Below are positions 8,900 through 19,106 of a stretch of DNA of 64,000 nt, piece after piece (the first letter of the stretch is position 1; every line of letters begins with the position of its first letter). The stretch lies in the NCBI RefSeq assembly GCF_003363755.1, contig NZ_CP031396.1, positions 1,984,001 to 2,048,000 of the forward strand, in the 5' to 3' direction. The position numbers were made by a program, and so were the translations under genes. The notes under the pieces were generated by a model. The model was not told the origin of the DNA. It saw nothing but the letters and a program-made list of their open reading frames with translations, and searched no databases. Origin of the DNA: Pseudomonas protegens. Lineage in GTDB: Bacteria; Pseudomonadota; Gammaproteobacteria; Pseudomonadales; Pseudomonadaceae.

Positions 8900-9625
8900 A
8901 TGCTTGAGACGACAGCAACGCCAAGGAACGCATCGCTGCACCCGCCACTGGATACGCGGTATCAGGTCGAAACCCCCGAGGGCATCGATCTGCCGCTGCG
9001 ACCGGCGGGATTGCTGGTCCGCACCCTGGCGTTTGCCCTCGATCTGGGCATCCGCGGGCTGGTGTTGGGCCTGCTGTTCATTGTGCTGGGCTTTTTCGGC
9101 GAGATCGGCATCGGTCTCGGTTCGATCCTGCTTTTCCTGATCAGCTGGTGGTACATGGTGCTGTTCGAGGTGCTGAACCAGGGCCGCTCTCCCGGCAAGC
9201 AAATAATGGGACTGCGAGTGGTTCAGGACGATGGCACCCCCATTGGCTGGAGCGCCTCCCTGACCCGCAACCTGCTGCGCTTTGCCGACATGTTGCCGTT
9301 CGGCTATTTCCTTGGCGCGATCAGTTGCCTGCAGCATCCGACCTTCAAGCGTCTGGGCGACCTGGCCGCCGGCACCCTGGTGATCTATCGCGAGCAGTCG
9401 GTCAAGCGACCGGAACTGCCACCTGCCGTCCCCCGCTCCGCGCCTTTTGCCCTGAGCCTGAACGAACAACGGGCGATTCTCGAGTTTGCCGAACGTCAGA
9501 ATCAACTGTCGGCCGAGCGCACCCGGGAACTGGCGGCGATCCTCGCGCAACCGCTGCATGTACCCACCGCCCAGGCCACTGCCGAACTCAACGGCATCGC
9601 CCGCGGTTTTCTGGGAACGACATGA
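8900..9625 (+). CDS. RDD-domain membrane protein
   Basis: A 241-residue inner-membrane protein with an RDD domain, named for conserved Arg-Asp-Asp residues. Hydrophobic segments occur at about 38-60 (LAFALDLGIRGLVLGLLF) and 65-88, followed by GRSPGKQIMGLRVVQDDGTPI near 100, the standard RDD core. A Glu/Arg-rich helical tail (about 190-241) is cytosolic. It is the first gene of a six-gene same-strand cluster and overlaps the next start by ATGA. The start was set at ATG 8900; upstream sequence in the frame looks like non-coding leader. Function is unknown; RDD proteins are thought to be transporters or membrane adaptors. Confidence 0.85.
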   Translation: MLETTATPRNASLHPPLDTRYQVETPEGIDLPLRPAGLLVRTLAFALDLGIRGLVLGLLFIVLGFFGEIGIGLGSILLFLISWWYMVLFEVLNQGRSPGKQIMGLRVVQDDGTPIGWSASLTRNLLRFADMLPFGYFLGAISCLQHPTFKRLGDLAAGTLVIYREQSVKRPELPPAVPRSAPFALSLNEQRAILEFAERQNQLSAERTRELAAILAQPLHVPTAQATAELNGIARGFLGTT

Positions 9626-10602
9626 AACAAAGCCTTTTTGAGAACCGTCATCAGGCGCAATGGCAACAGTTCGAGCATCTGCTGGACCAGTTGGAGCGAC
9701 GCCGGGTCAAAGCCGAGGACTGCCAGAACTTCATCCAGGACTACCGCCGCCTGTGCCAGCACCTGGCCCTGGCCCAGGAGCGCGGTTACAGCAGTTACCT
9801 GATCGATCCATTGCAGCAGTTGGCATTGCGCGGCCATCAGCAGTTGTACCGACAGCGCACCGCCATCAGCGCCAACGTCCTGGGCTTCATACTGGCCGGT
9901 TTTCCGCGTCTGGTGCGCCAGGAGTGGCGCCTGGTGCTGATCGCCAGCCTGCTGTTCTTCGGCAGCCTGCTGGGTATCGGCCTGTTGGTGTACCTCTACC
10001 CCGAACTGGTCTATAGCCTGGTGAGCCCGGAGCAGGTGTCGGAAATGCAGAGCATGTACGAGCCCACCGACGGACGCCTGGGACGGGTCGCCGAACGCGC
10101 CTCTAGCCAGGACTGGGTGATGTTCGGCTACTACATCATGCACAACATCGGCATCGCCTTTCAGACCTTCGCCAGCGGCCTGCTGTTTGGCCTGGGTAGT
10201 GTGTTCTTCCTGTTTTTCAACGGCCTGATGATCGGCGCCATCGCTGGCCACCTGACCCAGATCGGCTTCGGCCAGACCTTCTGGCCCTTCGTCATCGGCC
10301 ATGGCGCCTTCGAGCTGAGCGCCATTGCCCTGTCCGGTGCGGCCGGGTTGAAACTGGGCTGGGCCCTGATCGCCCCCGGTCGCCTGAGCCGCGGCGAAGC
10401 CCTGTTGCAGGCTGCGCGGATAAGCGTGCAATTGGTCTACGGGGTCATCGTATTCCTGCTGATCGCGGCCTTTATCGAAGCCTACTGGTCCTCCATGACC
10501 TGGCCTGCGCCCTGGATCAAATACAGCGTCGGCGCCGCCCTGTGGAGCCTGGTGGTGGCGTACCTGACCCTGGCCGGACGTGAATCCCATGCGCCTGAGT
10601 GA
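9622..10602 (+). CDS. SpoIIM-like (DUF95) membrane protein
   Basis: A 326-residue protein of the stage II sporulation M family. The N-terminal ~100 residues are helical and soluble (QWQQFEHLLDQLERRRVKAED). At least five membrane spans follow, starting at LVLIASLLFFGSLLGIGLLV near residue 98. The family motif NIGIAFQTFASGLLFGLGS lies near 175, with HGAFELSAIALSGAAG near 230. In non-sporulating bacteria these proteins are membrane partners of MoxR/DUF58 systems; the sporulation name does not imply sporulation here. It is translationally coupled to the RDD gene (ATGA) and to the next gene, whose start lies inside it. Confidence 0.87.
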   Translation: MKQSLFENRHQAQWQQFEHLLDQLERRRVKAEDCQNFIQDYRRLCQHLALAQERGYSSYLIDPLQQLALRGHQQLYRQRTAISANVLGFILAGFPRLVRQEWRLVLIASLLFFGSLLGIGLLVYLYPELVYSLVSPEQVSEMQSMYEPTDGRLGRVAERASSQDWVMFGYYIMHNIGIAFQTFASGLLFGLGSVFFLFFNGLMIGAIAGHLTQIGFGQTFWPFVIGHGAFELSAIALSGAAGLKLGWALIAPGRLSRGEALLQAARISVQLVYGVIVFLLIAAFIEAYWSSMTWPAPWIKYSVGAALWSLVVAYLTLAGRESHAPE

Positions 10603-12139
10603 CGCCAGCGTGACGATCCGCCCACGCAACCCCTGGGAAGCCATGGACCTGGGGATACTGCTGAGCCAGCGTCACCGGCGCCTGCTGATGACCAGTTGGG
10701 CCATCGTCAGCCTGCCGGTGTTCGCCCTGCTGAGCCTGCTGCTGTGGCAATCCCCATCCTTGGCAGTGCTGTTGTTCTGGTGGCTGAAACCGGCCTTCGA
10801 ACGCCTGCCACTGTTCATCCTCTCCAAAGCCCTGTTCGGTGAAACCCCAAGCCTGGCAGAGGCGTTGAGGCAGTGGCCACGCCTGCTCAAGCCACAATTG
10901 CTGGCCAGCCTGACCTGGCGCCGCTTCAGCATGAGCCGCAGCTTTGTCATGCCGGTGGTGCAACTTGAAGGCCTGAGTGGCGATACCCGGCAACAACGCC
11001 TGGCGGTCCTGCTGCAGCGCAATGCCGGGGCCGCACGCTGGTTGACCCTGATCGGCATGCACCTGGAAGGCGCCTTGTGGATCGGGTTGATGGTGCTGTT
11101 CTACCTGCTGCTGCCACAACAGATCGAACTGGACTGGAACTGGCAGAGCCTGGTCATCGCCGCCCAGCAGGACTGGTTCTGGCTGGAACACCTGACCAAC
11201 GCCTTCTACGCTCTGGTCCTGGTGATCTGGGAGCCCATCTACGTGGCCTGTGGCTTCAGCCTGTACCTCAACCGCCGCACCGAGCTCGAGGCCTGGGACA
11301 TCGAACTGGTTTTCCGTCGCCTGCGCCAGCGTCTGGCGGGCGTCACGGCGCTGCTGCTGGTGACCGGCCTGATGCTGGCGATGCCGGGCGCATCGATCTG
11401 GGCAGCCACCCCCAGCACTTCCGTGGCCGGCCCCGAAGCGCCACGACTGCTGCAGCAACCGCTGACCAGCAAAGCCTCGAAGGACAGCATCCAGGGCATC
11501 CTGGAAAAGCCGCCGTTCAAGAACCAGGAGTCGGTCACCCGCTACCGCTTCGGCGAAGAGCAGGCACAGAAGAAAGACGCCAAGGGCAAGCCGCCGGGCT
11601 GGCTCAAGAACCTGCTTGAGAACCTCGACAACAACAGTTTCGGCAGCCTCGCCAAGGGCCTGGAAATCCTCCTCTGGGCCTTGCTGCTAGGGGCCCTGGG
11701 CTGGCTGATCTGGCGCTACCGCGATTGGCTGCGAGCCTTTGTCAGCCGCCGTCCGCTACCGCGCAAGAAACGCCCCGCCGCGATCCCCCAGCAACTGTTC
11801 GGCCTGGACGTCAGCAGCGAAACCTTGCCTGCCGATGTGGCCGCCCGCGCCGAGGAACTCTGGTCCAGCCAGCCCCGGGAGGCCCTGGGCCTGCTTTACA
11901 GGGCACTGCTCAGTCGCCTGCTGGAAGACTTTCATCTGCCCCTGAGCGTGGCCGATACCGAAGGCCAGGTACTGGAGCGGATCAAGGCCTTGCAGCAACC
12001 GCCCCTGGAAGCCTTCAGCCGCGAACTGACGAAGCACTGGCAGAACATGGCCTATGGGCACCGGGTTCCCGGCGCCGATCTGCAGCCGCAACTGTGCGAC
12101 GCCTGGCGCAGTCTGTTCGGCCCAGGAGCGCCAGCATGA
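10589..12139 (+). CDS. DUF4129-domain membrane protein
   Basis: A 516-residue membrane protein. The N-terminal half has hydrophobic segments near 30-60, 155-175, 200-220 and 250-270; the linker (about 290-345) is charged (GEEQAQKKDAKGKPPG). Another membrane span is at about 355-375 (LEILLWALLLGALGWLIW). A C-terminal DUF4129-like domain follows with REALGLLYRALLSRLLEDFH near 430. ATG 10589 was taken; an in-frame GTG lies three codons upstream. It overlaps the SpoIIM-like gene by 14 bases and the next gene by ATGA. DUF4129 proteins occur with MoxR/DUF58 clusters and, elsewhere, with transglutaminase-like proteins. Role unknown. Confidence 0.8.
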   Translation: MRLSDASVTIRPRNPWEAMDLGILLSQRHRRLLMTSWAIVSLPVFALLSLLLWQSPSLAVLLFWWLKPAFERLPLFILSKALFGETPSLAEALRQWPRLLKPQLLASLTWRRFSMSRSFVMPVVQLEGLSGDTRQQRLAVLLQRNAGAARWLTLIGMHLEGALWIGLMVLFYLLLPQQIELDWNWQSLVIAAQQDWFWLEHLTNAFYALVLVIWEPIYVACGFSLYLNRRTELEAWDIELVFRRLRQRLAGVTALLLVTGLMLAMPGASIWAATPSTSVAGPEAPRLLQQPLTSKASKDSIQGILEKPPFKNQESVTRYRFGEEQAQKKDAKGKPPGWLKNLLENLDNNSFGSLAKGLEILLWALLLGALGWLIWRYRDWLRAFVSRRPLPRKKRPAAIPQQLFGLDVSSETLPADVAARAEELWSSQPREALGLLYRALLSRLLEDFHLPLSVADTEGQVLERIKALQQPPLEAFSRELTKHWQNMAYGHRVPGADLQPQLCDAWRSLFGPGAPA

Positions 12140-13295
12140 AGCGCTATCTATGGGGCAGCCTGGCCCTGTTGCTGATCCTGGTACTGGGAGCCGCCGGCTA
12201 CTACCTGTACCGCCACGCCACGCCCTATCAGGAACTCGTCGATCACGGCCCCTCGCCCGAAGCCCGCGCCAATCCCTACCTGGCCGCCGAGCTGTTTATG
12301 CGCGAACGCGGCCTCAAGGTCGATCACGCCAACGGCCTGGAAGTACTGGCCACCTTGAAGCCCGCCGGCAACAGCCTGCTGTTGCTGGGGGAGCGCTCGA
12401 ACATGAGCCCGCGCCAGGCCGACCAGGTGCTGGATTGGGCCCGTGCCGGTGGCCGACTGATCTTTGTCGCCGAAGCCCTGTGGGACGATGACACTCAGCA
12501 AAGCGGTGACTTGCTGCTGGATCGGGTGCAGATCCATCAACAGCTCAGTGAAGACCTCGAGGAGCCGCCGGAACAGGAAGCCAACGACGCCTTTCCAAAG
12601 CTGACCAAAGTCTATCTGGAAGACGAACAGGCCCCGGCCTACATCGGCTTCGACACCGCCTTCCACCTGGACGACCCGGACAGCCTGGCCCAGTCCTGGG
12701 CCAACAGCGGCGTGGCCACCCACATGATCCAGCTCGACTACGGCCAGGGCTCGGTCACCGTGCTGACCGACGCCGACATCTGGAAAACCCCGGCCATCGG
12801 CCTGTACGACAACGCCTGGCTGCTGTGGTACCTCAATACCGATACGGCCGTGACCCTGCTGTTCAACACTGACCACCCGAGCCTGTGGCAATTGCTCTGG
12901 CGCTATTTTCCCCAAGCGTTGGTAGCCCTGGCCCTGTTGATCGGCCTGTGGCTGTGGCAGGCCGGTAGCCGCCAGGGGCCGTTGCTGGCACCGCCGCCCA
13001 AGGCCCGGCGTCAACTGCGGGAGCACCTGCGCGCCAGTGCCGACTTCATCCTGCGCCATGGCGGCCAGGGCCCACTGCTGCAGGCCCTGCAACTGGATAT
13101 CCGGCGCCGGGCACGACGTCGCCATCCGGGTTTCGAACAACTGGAACCCGAAGCCCAGTGGGACGTCCTCGCCCTGCTCAGCCAGCAGCCTGTCGATGCT
13201 GTGCGCCAAGCCCTGCAACCGGTGTCCGGGCAGCGCCTTTCCGGTGCTGATTTCAGCCACCAGGTCGCCCACCTGCAAACTCTCAGGAATGCCCT

Positions 13296-13299
<4 letters not shown>
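12136..13299 (+). CDS. DUF4350-domain membrane-anchored protein
   Basis: A 387-residue protein with one N-terminal membrane anchor (about 5-24). An extracytoplasmic domain resembling DUF4350 follows: ELFMRERGLKVDHANGLEVL near 55 and NSLLLLGERSNMSPRQADQVLDW near 80, a glutamine-amidotransferase-like fold without an obvious catalytic Cys. A second hydrophobic span lies at about 260-278 (ALVALALLIGLWLWQAG) before a C-terminal cytosolic helical part. It overlaps DUF4129 and moxR by ATGA at each end, so the proteins are probably made in fixed ratio. Confidence 0.8.
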
Positions 13300-14321
<1,022 letters not shown>

Positions 14322-14334
14322 GCCGCCCACACTG

Positions 14335-15666
14335 ATGAAGCCGACTCGTCTGTTGCTGATCTGGCTGGGCACCCTGACCGGCCTGTACATCCTCCTGGGA
14401 GCGGTGCGAGCCCTGGGTATCGAGGCGCTGCCGCGCCTGGACTCGATCGCCTGGGGCCTGTTGCTGGCGCTGTTGCTGCTGGCGCTGCTGGATGCCCTGC
14501 GCTTGTCGCGCCTGGCGTCGCCCGAGATACAGCGTCAGTTGCCCGGCAGCCTGCCCCTGGGACGCTGGAGCGAAGTGCAACTGGAGATCCGCCACCCTTA
14601 TCGGCAAGCGCTTGAGGTGCAACTGTTCGACCATCCGCCCCAGGGCTTGAGCTTTGAGCACCTGCCACAATCGGTGAGCCTGGAGCCGGGCCAGGTCAGC
14701 CGAGTGGGGTATAGCGTGCGACCGCTGCAACGAGGGCATTTCAACTTCCACCAATGTGAAGTCAGCCTGCCCAGCCCCTTGGGTCTGTGGAGCGCCAGAC
14801 GACGGTTGAAGGTCCACGACAGCTCCCGGGTCTACCCGGACTTCGCCCGCCTCTATGGCGCGCAGTTGCTGGCAGTGGACAACTGGCTCAGCCAACTCGG
14901 GGTGCGCCAGTTGCAACGCCGCGGGCTGGGCCTGGAGTTCAATCAACTGCGGGAGTTTCGCGAAGGCGACAGCCTGCGGCAGATCGACTGGAAAGCCACC
15001 GCCCGCCAGCGCACGCCCATCGCCCGGGAGTATCAGGACGAACGCGACCAGCAGATCATCTTCATGCTCGACTGCGGACGCCGCATGCGCAGCCAGGACG
15101 GCGAGCTGGCGCACTTCGACCATGCCCTCAACGCTTGCCTGCTGCTCAGCTATGTCGCGCTGCGCCAGGGGGATGCCGTGGGCCTCTACAGTTTTGCCGG
15201 AGAGCGCTCGCGCTACCTTGCGCCAGTCAAGGGCTCGGCCCAACTGAGTGTGCTGCTCAACGGCGTCTACGACCTGGACACCAGCCAGCGTCCAGCCGAC
15301 TACCAGGCTGCAGCCAGTGAATTGCTGGCGCGGCAGAAGCGTCGGGCGCTGGTGGTACTGGTCACCAACCTGCGGGATGAAGACGACCAGGAGTTGCTGA
15401 CTGCGGTCAAACGCATCAGCCGCCAGCACCGGGTACTGGTGGCCAGCCTGCGCGAGGAAGTGCTCGATCAGTTGCGCCAAAGCCCAGTGCAGACCTTGCC
15501 CGAGGCGCTGATCTACAGTGCCGCCGTGAACTACCTCAATAGCCGGGCCGAACTGCATGAACGCCTGAGCGCCCACGGCATCGCCCTGCTCGACGCCCGT
15601 CCAGGCGAGCTGGGGGCGGAGCTGGTCAGCCGGTATCTGAGCTGGAAGAAAGCCGGCAGCCTGTAG
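14335..15666 (+). CDS. DUF58 domain (vWA-like) protein
   Basis: A 443-residue partner of the preceding MoxR ATPase. Two hydrophobic segments at the N-terminus (about 6-24 and 36-58) anchor it. The DUF58 signature GLGLEFNQLREFREGDSLRQIDW appears near 200, then a von Willebrand A-like domain with IFMLDCGRRMRSQDGE near 240, a MIDAS-like D-x-G/S-x-x sequence. It is the last of the six coupled genes, with 13 bases after moxR. MoxR-DUF58 pairs are linked to assembly or activation of membrane or periplasmic complexes; the client here is unknown. Confidence 0.88.
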   Translation: MKPTRLLLIWLGTLTGLYILLGAVRALGIEALPRLDSIAWGLLLALLLLALLDALRLSRLASPEIQRQLPGSLPLGRWSEVQLEIRHPYRQALEVQLFDHPPQGLSFEHLPQSVSLEPGQVSRVGYSVRPLQRGHFNFHQCEVSLPSPLGLWSARRRLKVHDSSRVYPDFARLYGAQLLAVDNWLSQLGVRQLQRRGLGLEFNQLREFREGDSLRQIDWKATARQRTPIAREYQDERDQQIIFMLDCGRRMRSQDGELAHFDHALNACLLLSYVALRQGDAVGLYSFAGERSRYLAPVKGSAQLSVLLNGVYDLDTSQRPADYQAAASELLARQKRRALVVLVTNLRDEDDQELLTAVKRISRQHRVLVASLREEVLDQLRQSPVQTLPEALIYSAAVNYLNSRAELHERLSAHGIALLDARPGELGAELVSRYLSWKKAGSL

Positions 15667-15682
15667 CGGGCTACCGCGACAT

Positions 15683-16042
15683 TCAGGCCGATGTCTGCAA
15701 CGGATGGAAGCTGAAGTAGTGCCGCAAGACCTGCTCCAGTTCAGCGAATTCGGCGGTCGCCCGCAGCAGGCTGAAACCGCTGTCGTACTGGTGAGGGGTC
15801 AGGTCCTCATGGCACCACAGGCAACAGGCGCTGAAATCGATGAACTGCGTCTGTCCATCACTGCCGGGGACTTTCACCCGCAGCTCGAACTCGGCACCGA
15901 TCAGCATCGGCAACTGGCTGATCAACATCAGCCCGTCAGCGGAAATATTGCCCAGGTAACCGACAGGCTTGTCGGTAAACCGGTTGAAGACTTTCAAGTA
16001 GGACGGCAGTTGATGCCGCTCGATCCGAGGTTCCGTGAACAT
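15683..16042 (-). CDS. PilZ-domain protein
   Basis: A 119-residue single-domain PilZ protein, a likely c-di-GMP receptor. The second motif is clear: NISADGLMLIS near residue 32 fits (D/N)xSxxG. The N-terminal arginine motif is present as PRIERHQ (R6, R9) with spacing slightly different from RxxxR, so nucleotide binding is plausible but not certain. A PilZ gene in this position next to the DUF58 gene and upstream of pykA is also found in P. aeruginosa. It converges on the DUF58 gene. The window also encodes a diguanylate cyclase and a c-di-GMP phosphodiesterase. Confidence 0.85.
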   Translation of the reverse strand: MFTEPRIERHQLPSYLKVFNRFTDKPVGYLGNISADGLMLISQLPMLIGAEFELRVKVPGSDGQTQFIDFSACCLWCHEDLTPHQYDSGFSLLRATAEFAELEQVLRHYFSFHPLQTSA

Positions 16043-16261
16043 GCTGGGTATCGCTATGAAAGGTCATTAAGCATGACCGCACTAGTGCTTCGGAACGGGC
16101 CTTGAGTAGCGGCTCGTTCTCCCGGATTCGAGGTGCGAGGAAAATCTTCACAAGGATTTCAACGCCACTGCGCCAGGCAGGAACCGTGCAGTGTTCGAAC
16201 AACCTGTACAAATGTTAGCTCAAGCGCGAGGGGCAATTACACTGCCCCTGACCGGTATCGC

Positions 16262-16636
16262 TTACAACGCTGTACGGCGAACTTGTGCTGCACCGTTTGC
16301 CGGGTAATGCCCCAGTTGCTGCAAGGTGTCCAGGCGCGCACGGGCACGGAAGGCATACTCGCTGCTGGGGTACTGGGTAATGATGAACTGATAAGTCTGC
16401 GCCGCATCGACGAACAACTTCTGCCGCTCCAGGCATTGCCCGCGCAGCATCGACACTTCCGGCTGGATGTAAGGCCGCGCACGGCTGTTGCGGTCGACCT
16501 GGCTCAACTCGAGCATCACGCTCTCGCAGTTGCCGCGGTCATAAGCGCGGTAGGCGTTATTCAAATGATGGTTCATGGACCAGCGGGTGCAGCCGACAAC
16601 ACTGACGGCCAAGATAGCAATGAGTACGAATCGCAT
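16262..16636 (-). CDS. Small TPR-like lipoprotein
   Basis: A 124-residue lipoprotein. The start at 16636 gives MRFVLIAILAVSVVGCTRW, a signal peptide with lipobox VVGC and the lipidated Cys at residue 16; an upstream in-frame ATG would bury it. The rest forms helix pairs resembling TPR repeats: NNAYRAYDRGNCESVMLELSQ near 26 and DAAQTYQFIITQYPSSEYAFRARARL near 79, the last like YbgF/BamD-type TPRs. Trp follows the +2 Arg, and Asp is absent at +2, which favours outer-membrane sorting. It is divergent from pykA. Partner unknown. Confidence 0.78.
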   Translation of the reverse strand: MRFVLIAILAVSVVGCTRWSMNHHLNNAYRAYDRGNCESVMLELSQVDRNSRARPYIQPEVSMLRGQCLERQKLFVDAAQTYQFIITQYPSSEYAFRARARLDTLQQLGHYPANGAAQVRRTAL

Positions 16637-16793
16637 GGGGTATCTCCTGTCTTGTGCAGTGTATCGACTCATCGGCAAAAATCTTCAAGGTTGTTGCGGT
16701 AAACAAACAAAGCAATAAGTAGTGCAAACGAACAATGACTACAACTTCGGAGCATAGTAGCCTCTCGTTGCGCTTGAACTCAGGAGTCCGTGC

Positions 16794-18245
16794 ATGTCCG
16801 TTCGTCGTACCAAAATCGTTGCCACCCTTGGCCCGGCCAGTAACTCGCCGGAAGTTCTCGAACAGTTGATTCTCGCGGGCCTGGATGTTGCCCGTCTGAA
16901 CTTCTCCCACGGCACTCCGGACGAGCACAAGGCTCGCGCCCAACTGGTCCGCGACCTGGCCGCCAAGCACGGCCGCTTCGTGGCCATCCTCGGCGACCTG
17001 CAAGGCCCGAAAATCCGCATCGCCAAATTCGCCAACAAGCGTATCGAACTGAAGATCGGTGACAAGTTCACCTTCTCCACCGTGCACCCGCTGACCGAAG
17101 GTAACCAGGACATTGTCGGCATCGACTACCCGGACCTGGTCAAGGACTGCGGCGTCAATGACGAACTGCTACTGGACGATGGCCGCGTGGTGATGCGCGT
17201 GGAAACCGCCACCGCCACCGAGCTGCATTGCGTGGTGACCGTGGGCGGCCCGCTGTCCGACCACAAAGGCATCAACCGTCGTGGCGGCGGCCTGACCGCT
17301 CCGGCCCTGACCGAAAAGGACAAGGCCGACATCAAGCTGGCGGCCGAAATGCAGGTCGACTACCTGGCCGTGTCCTTCCCTCGCGACGCCGCCGATATGG
17401 AATACGCGCGCAAACTGCGTGACGAATCCGGTGGTACGGCCTGGCTGGTGGCCAAGATCGAACGCGCCGAAGCCGTGGCCGACGACGAAACCCTCGATGG
17501 CCTGATCAACGCCAGTGACGCCGTGATGGTGGCCCGTGGCGACCTGGGTGTGGAAATCGGCGACGCCGAGCTGGTGGGCATCCAGAAGAAAATCATTCTT
17601 CACGCGCGCCGCCACAACAAGGCAGTGATCGTCGCGACCCAGATGATGGAGTCGATGATCCAGAACCCGATGCCGACCCGTGCCGAAGTGTCCGACGTGG
17701 CCAACGCCGTGCTCGACTACACCGACGCGGTCATGCTCTCGGCAGAAAGCGCCGCCGGTGCCTACCCGCTGGAAGCGGTCCAGGCCATGGCGCGGATCTG
17801 TGTCGGTGCGGAAAAGCACCCCACCAGCAAGACCTCCAGCCACCGCATGGGCAAGGTGTTCGAAAGCTGCGACCAGAGCATCGCCCTGGCCGCCATGTAC
17901 ACCGCCAACCACTTCCCGGGCGTGAAGGCCATCATCGCCCTGACCGAAAGCGGCTACACCCCGTTGATCATGTCGCGCATCCGTTCCTCGGTGCCGATCT
18001 ATGCCTACTCCCCGCACCGTGAAACCCAGGCGCGTGCAGCCATGTTCCGCGGCGTCTACACCATCCCGTTCGACCCGGCTTCCCTGCCGCCTGAGCAAGT
18101 CAGCCAGGCTGCGATCGACGAGTTGCTCAAGCGCGGCGTAGTAGAGAAAGGCGACTGGGTGATTCTCACCAAGGGCGACAGCTACCACACCACCGGCGGC
18201 ACCAATGGCATGAAGATCCTGCACGTTGGCGACCCGATGGTCTGA
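16794..18245 (+). CDS. pykA: Pyruvate kinase PykA
   Basis: Catalyses phosphoenolpyruvate + ADP to pyruvate + ATP, the last glycolytic step. The 483-residue protein starts MSVRRTKIVATLGPASNSPE. The active-site signature VAKIERAEAV is at about 218, MVARGDLGVEIGDAEL near 243 and VATQMMESMIQNPMPTRAEVSDVANAV near 280, all hallmark pyruvate kinase sequences. AGGAG precedes the ATG by 8 bases. The order PilZ gene - pykA - enoyl-CoA hydratase - ferredoxin reductase - sadC - fumA is that of P. aeruginosa. A strong terminator follows. Confidence 0.97.
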   Translation: MSVRRTKIVATLGPASNSPEVLEQLILAGLDVARLNFSHGTPDEHKARAQLVRDLAAKHGRFVAILGDLQGPKIRIAKFANKRIELKIGDKFTFSTVHPLTEGNQDIVGIDYPDLVKDCGVNDELLLDDGRVVMRVETATATELHCVVTVGGPLSDHKGINRRGGGLTAPALTEKDKADIKLAAEMQVDYLAVSFPRDAADMEYARKLRDESGGTAWLVAKIERAEAVADDETLDGLINASDAVMVARGDLGVEIGDAELVGIQKKIILHARRHNKAVIVATQMMESMIQNPMPTRAEVSDVANAVLDYTDAVMLSAESAAGAYPLEAVQAMARICVGAEKHPTSKTSSHRMGKVFESCDQSIALAAMYTANHFPGVKAIIALTESGYTPLIMSRIRSSVPIYAYSPHRETQARAAMFRGVYTIPFDPASLPPEQVSQAAIDELLKRGVVEKGDWVILTKGDSYHTTGGTNGMKILHVGDPMV

Positions 18246-18264
18246 GCCCTGGCTCGCTGAACGC

Positions 18265-18299
18265 AAAAGCCCCGGAGGTGGAAACCCCGGGGCTTTTTT
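18265..18299 (+). terminator. Intrinsic terminator of pykA
   Basis: AAAAGCCCCGG and CCGGGGCTTTTTT flank a 9-10 base loop. There are A/T runs on both sides, so it can also end the convergent enoyl-CoA hydratase transcript. Confidence 0.9.
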
Positions 18300-18328
18300 G
18301 TGTCCGTCCTTCCCTGTAGCGACAGGTG

Positions 18329-19078
18329 TTAGCCTTTGGCGAAAAAACCCGACAAGGCGGCGATGGCTTCTGGTGAACGCAGGCGCTGAGTGAACTGCGC
18401 GCCCTCTTCTTCTATTACCTGGCGCAGTTGCTCACGATAGGGAGCCTTCATCAGGCGCTTGCTCACCTGCACCGCCTCCGGCGCCAGTTGGCTGAAACGC
18501 AATGCCGCCTCCCTGGCTTTGGCCAGGGCTGCCGCGCCATCTCCCAGGGCCGCAGTGGCAATGCCCCAGGCCGCCGCCTGTTCACCACTGAAGCCTTCGC
18601 CGAGCAGCAACAACTCAGCGGCCTTGGCCTGTCCCAGCAAGCGCGGCAGGATCAGGCTCGAGCCAAATTCCGGGCACAGCCCGAGGTTGACGAACGGCAT
18701 GCGCAACCGTGCATCACGGCTGACATAGACCAGATCGCAATGCAGCAACAAGGTGGTGCCAATGCCCACGGCCGCGCCGGCCACCGCAGCCACCACCGGC
18801 TTGCGGCAATCGAGCAGGTTGCGCATGAACTGGAACACCGGGCTGTCGAGGTCCCTGGGCGGCTGTTGCAGGAAGTCGGCGATGTCGTTGCCGGCGGTAA
18901 AGCATTCACTGCTGCCGCAGATCAGCAGGGCATTGATTTGCGGATCGGCGTCCGCCTCGGCCAGGGCTTGCGCCAGACGACTGTACATGGCACGGGTCAG
19001 GGCGTTTTTCTTGTCGGGGCGGTTCAGGCGCAGGGTCAGCAGCCCGCCCTCGCGTTGCAGCTCGATGGCATCGGTCAT
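18329..19078 (-). CDS. Enoyl-CoA hydratase/isomerase family protein
   Basis: A 249-residue crotonase-fold protein. The oxyanion-hole sequences are CFTAGNDIADFLQ near 60 and AVAGAAVGIGTTLLLHCDLVY near 97; a single acidic active-site candidate is in NLGLCPEFGSSLILPR near 127. One Glu rather than two is more typical of delta3,delta2-enoyl-CoA isomerase-type members than of true hydratases. It is third in a same-strand run behind sadC and a ferredoxin reductase; 28 bases separate it from the latter. The substrate is not predictable. Confidence 0.88.
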   Translation of the reverse strand: MTDAIELQREGGLLTLRLNRPDKKNALTRAMYSRLAQALAEADADPQINALLICGSSECFTAGNDIADFLQQPPRDLDSPVFQFMRNLLDCRKPVVAAVAGAAVGIGTTLLLHCDLVYVSRDARLRMPFVNLGLCPEFGSSLILPRLLGQAKAAELLLLGEGFSGEQAAAWGIATAALGDGAAALAKAREAALRFSQLAPEAVQVSKRLMKAPYREQLRQVIEEEGAQFTQRLRSPEAIAALSGFFAKG

Positions 19079-19106
19079 GAAGATCTCGCTCTGGAAAAAT
19101 CAGCGC

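Noticed and set aside
17169..18266. 365-residue minus-strand frame opposite pykA
   Set aside because: Shadow of pyruvate kinase; His/Gly/Val-rich with no domain.
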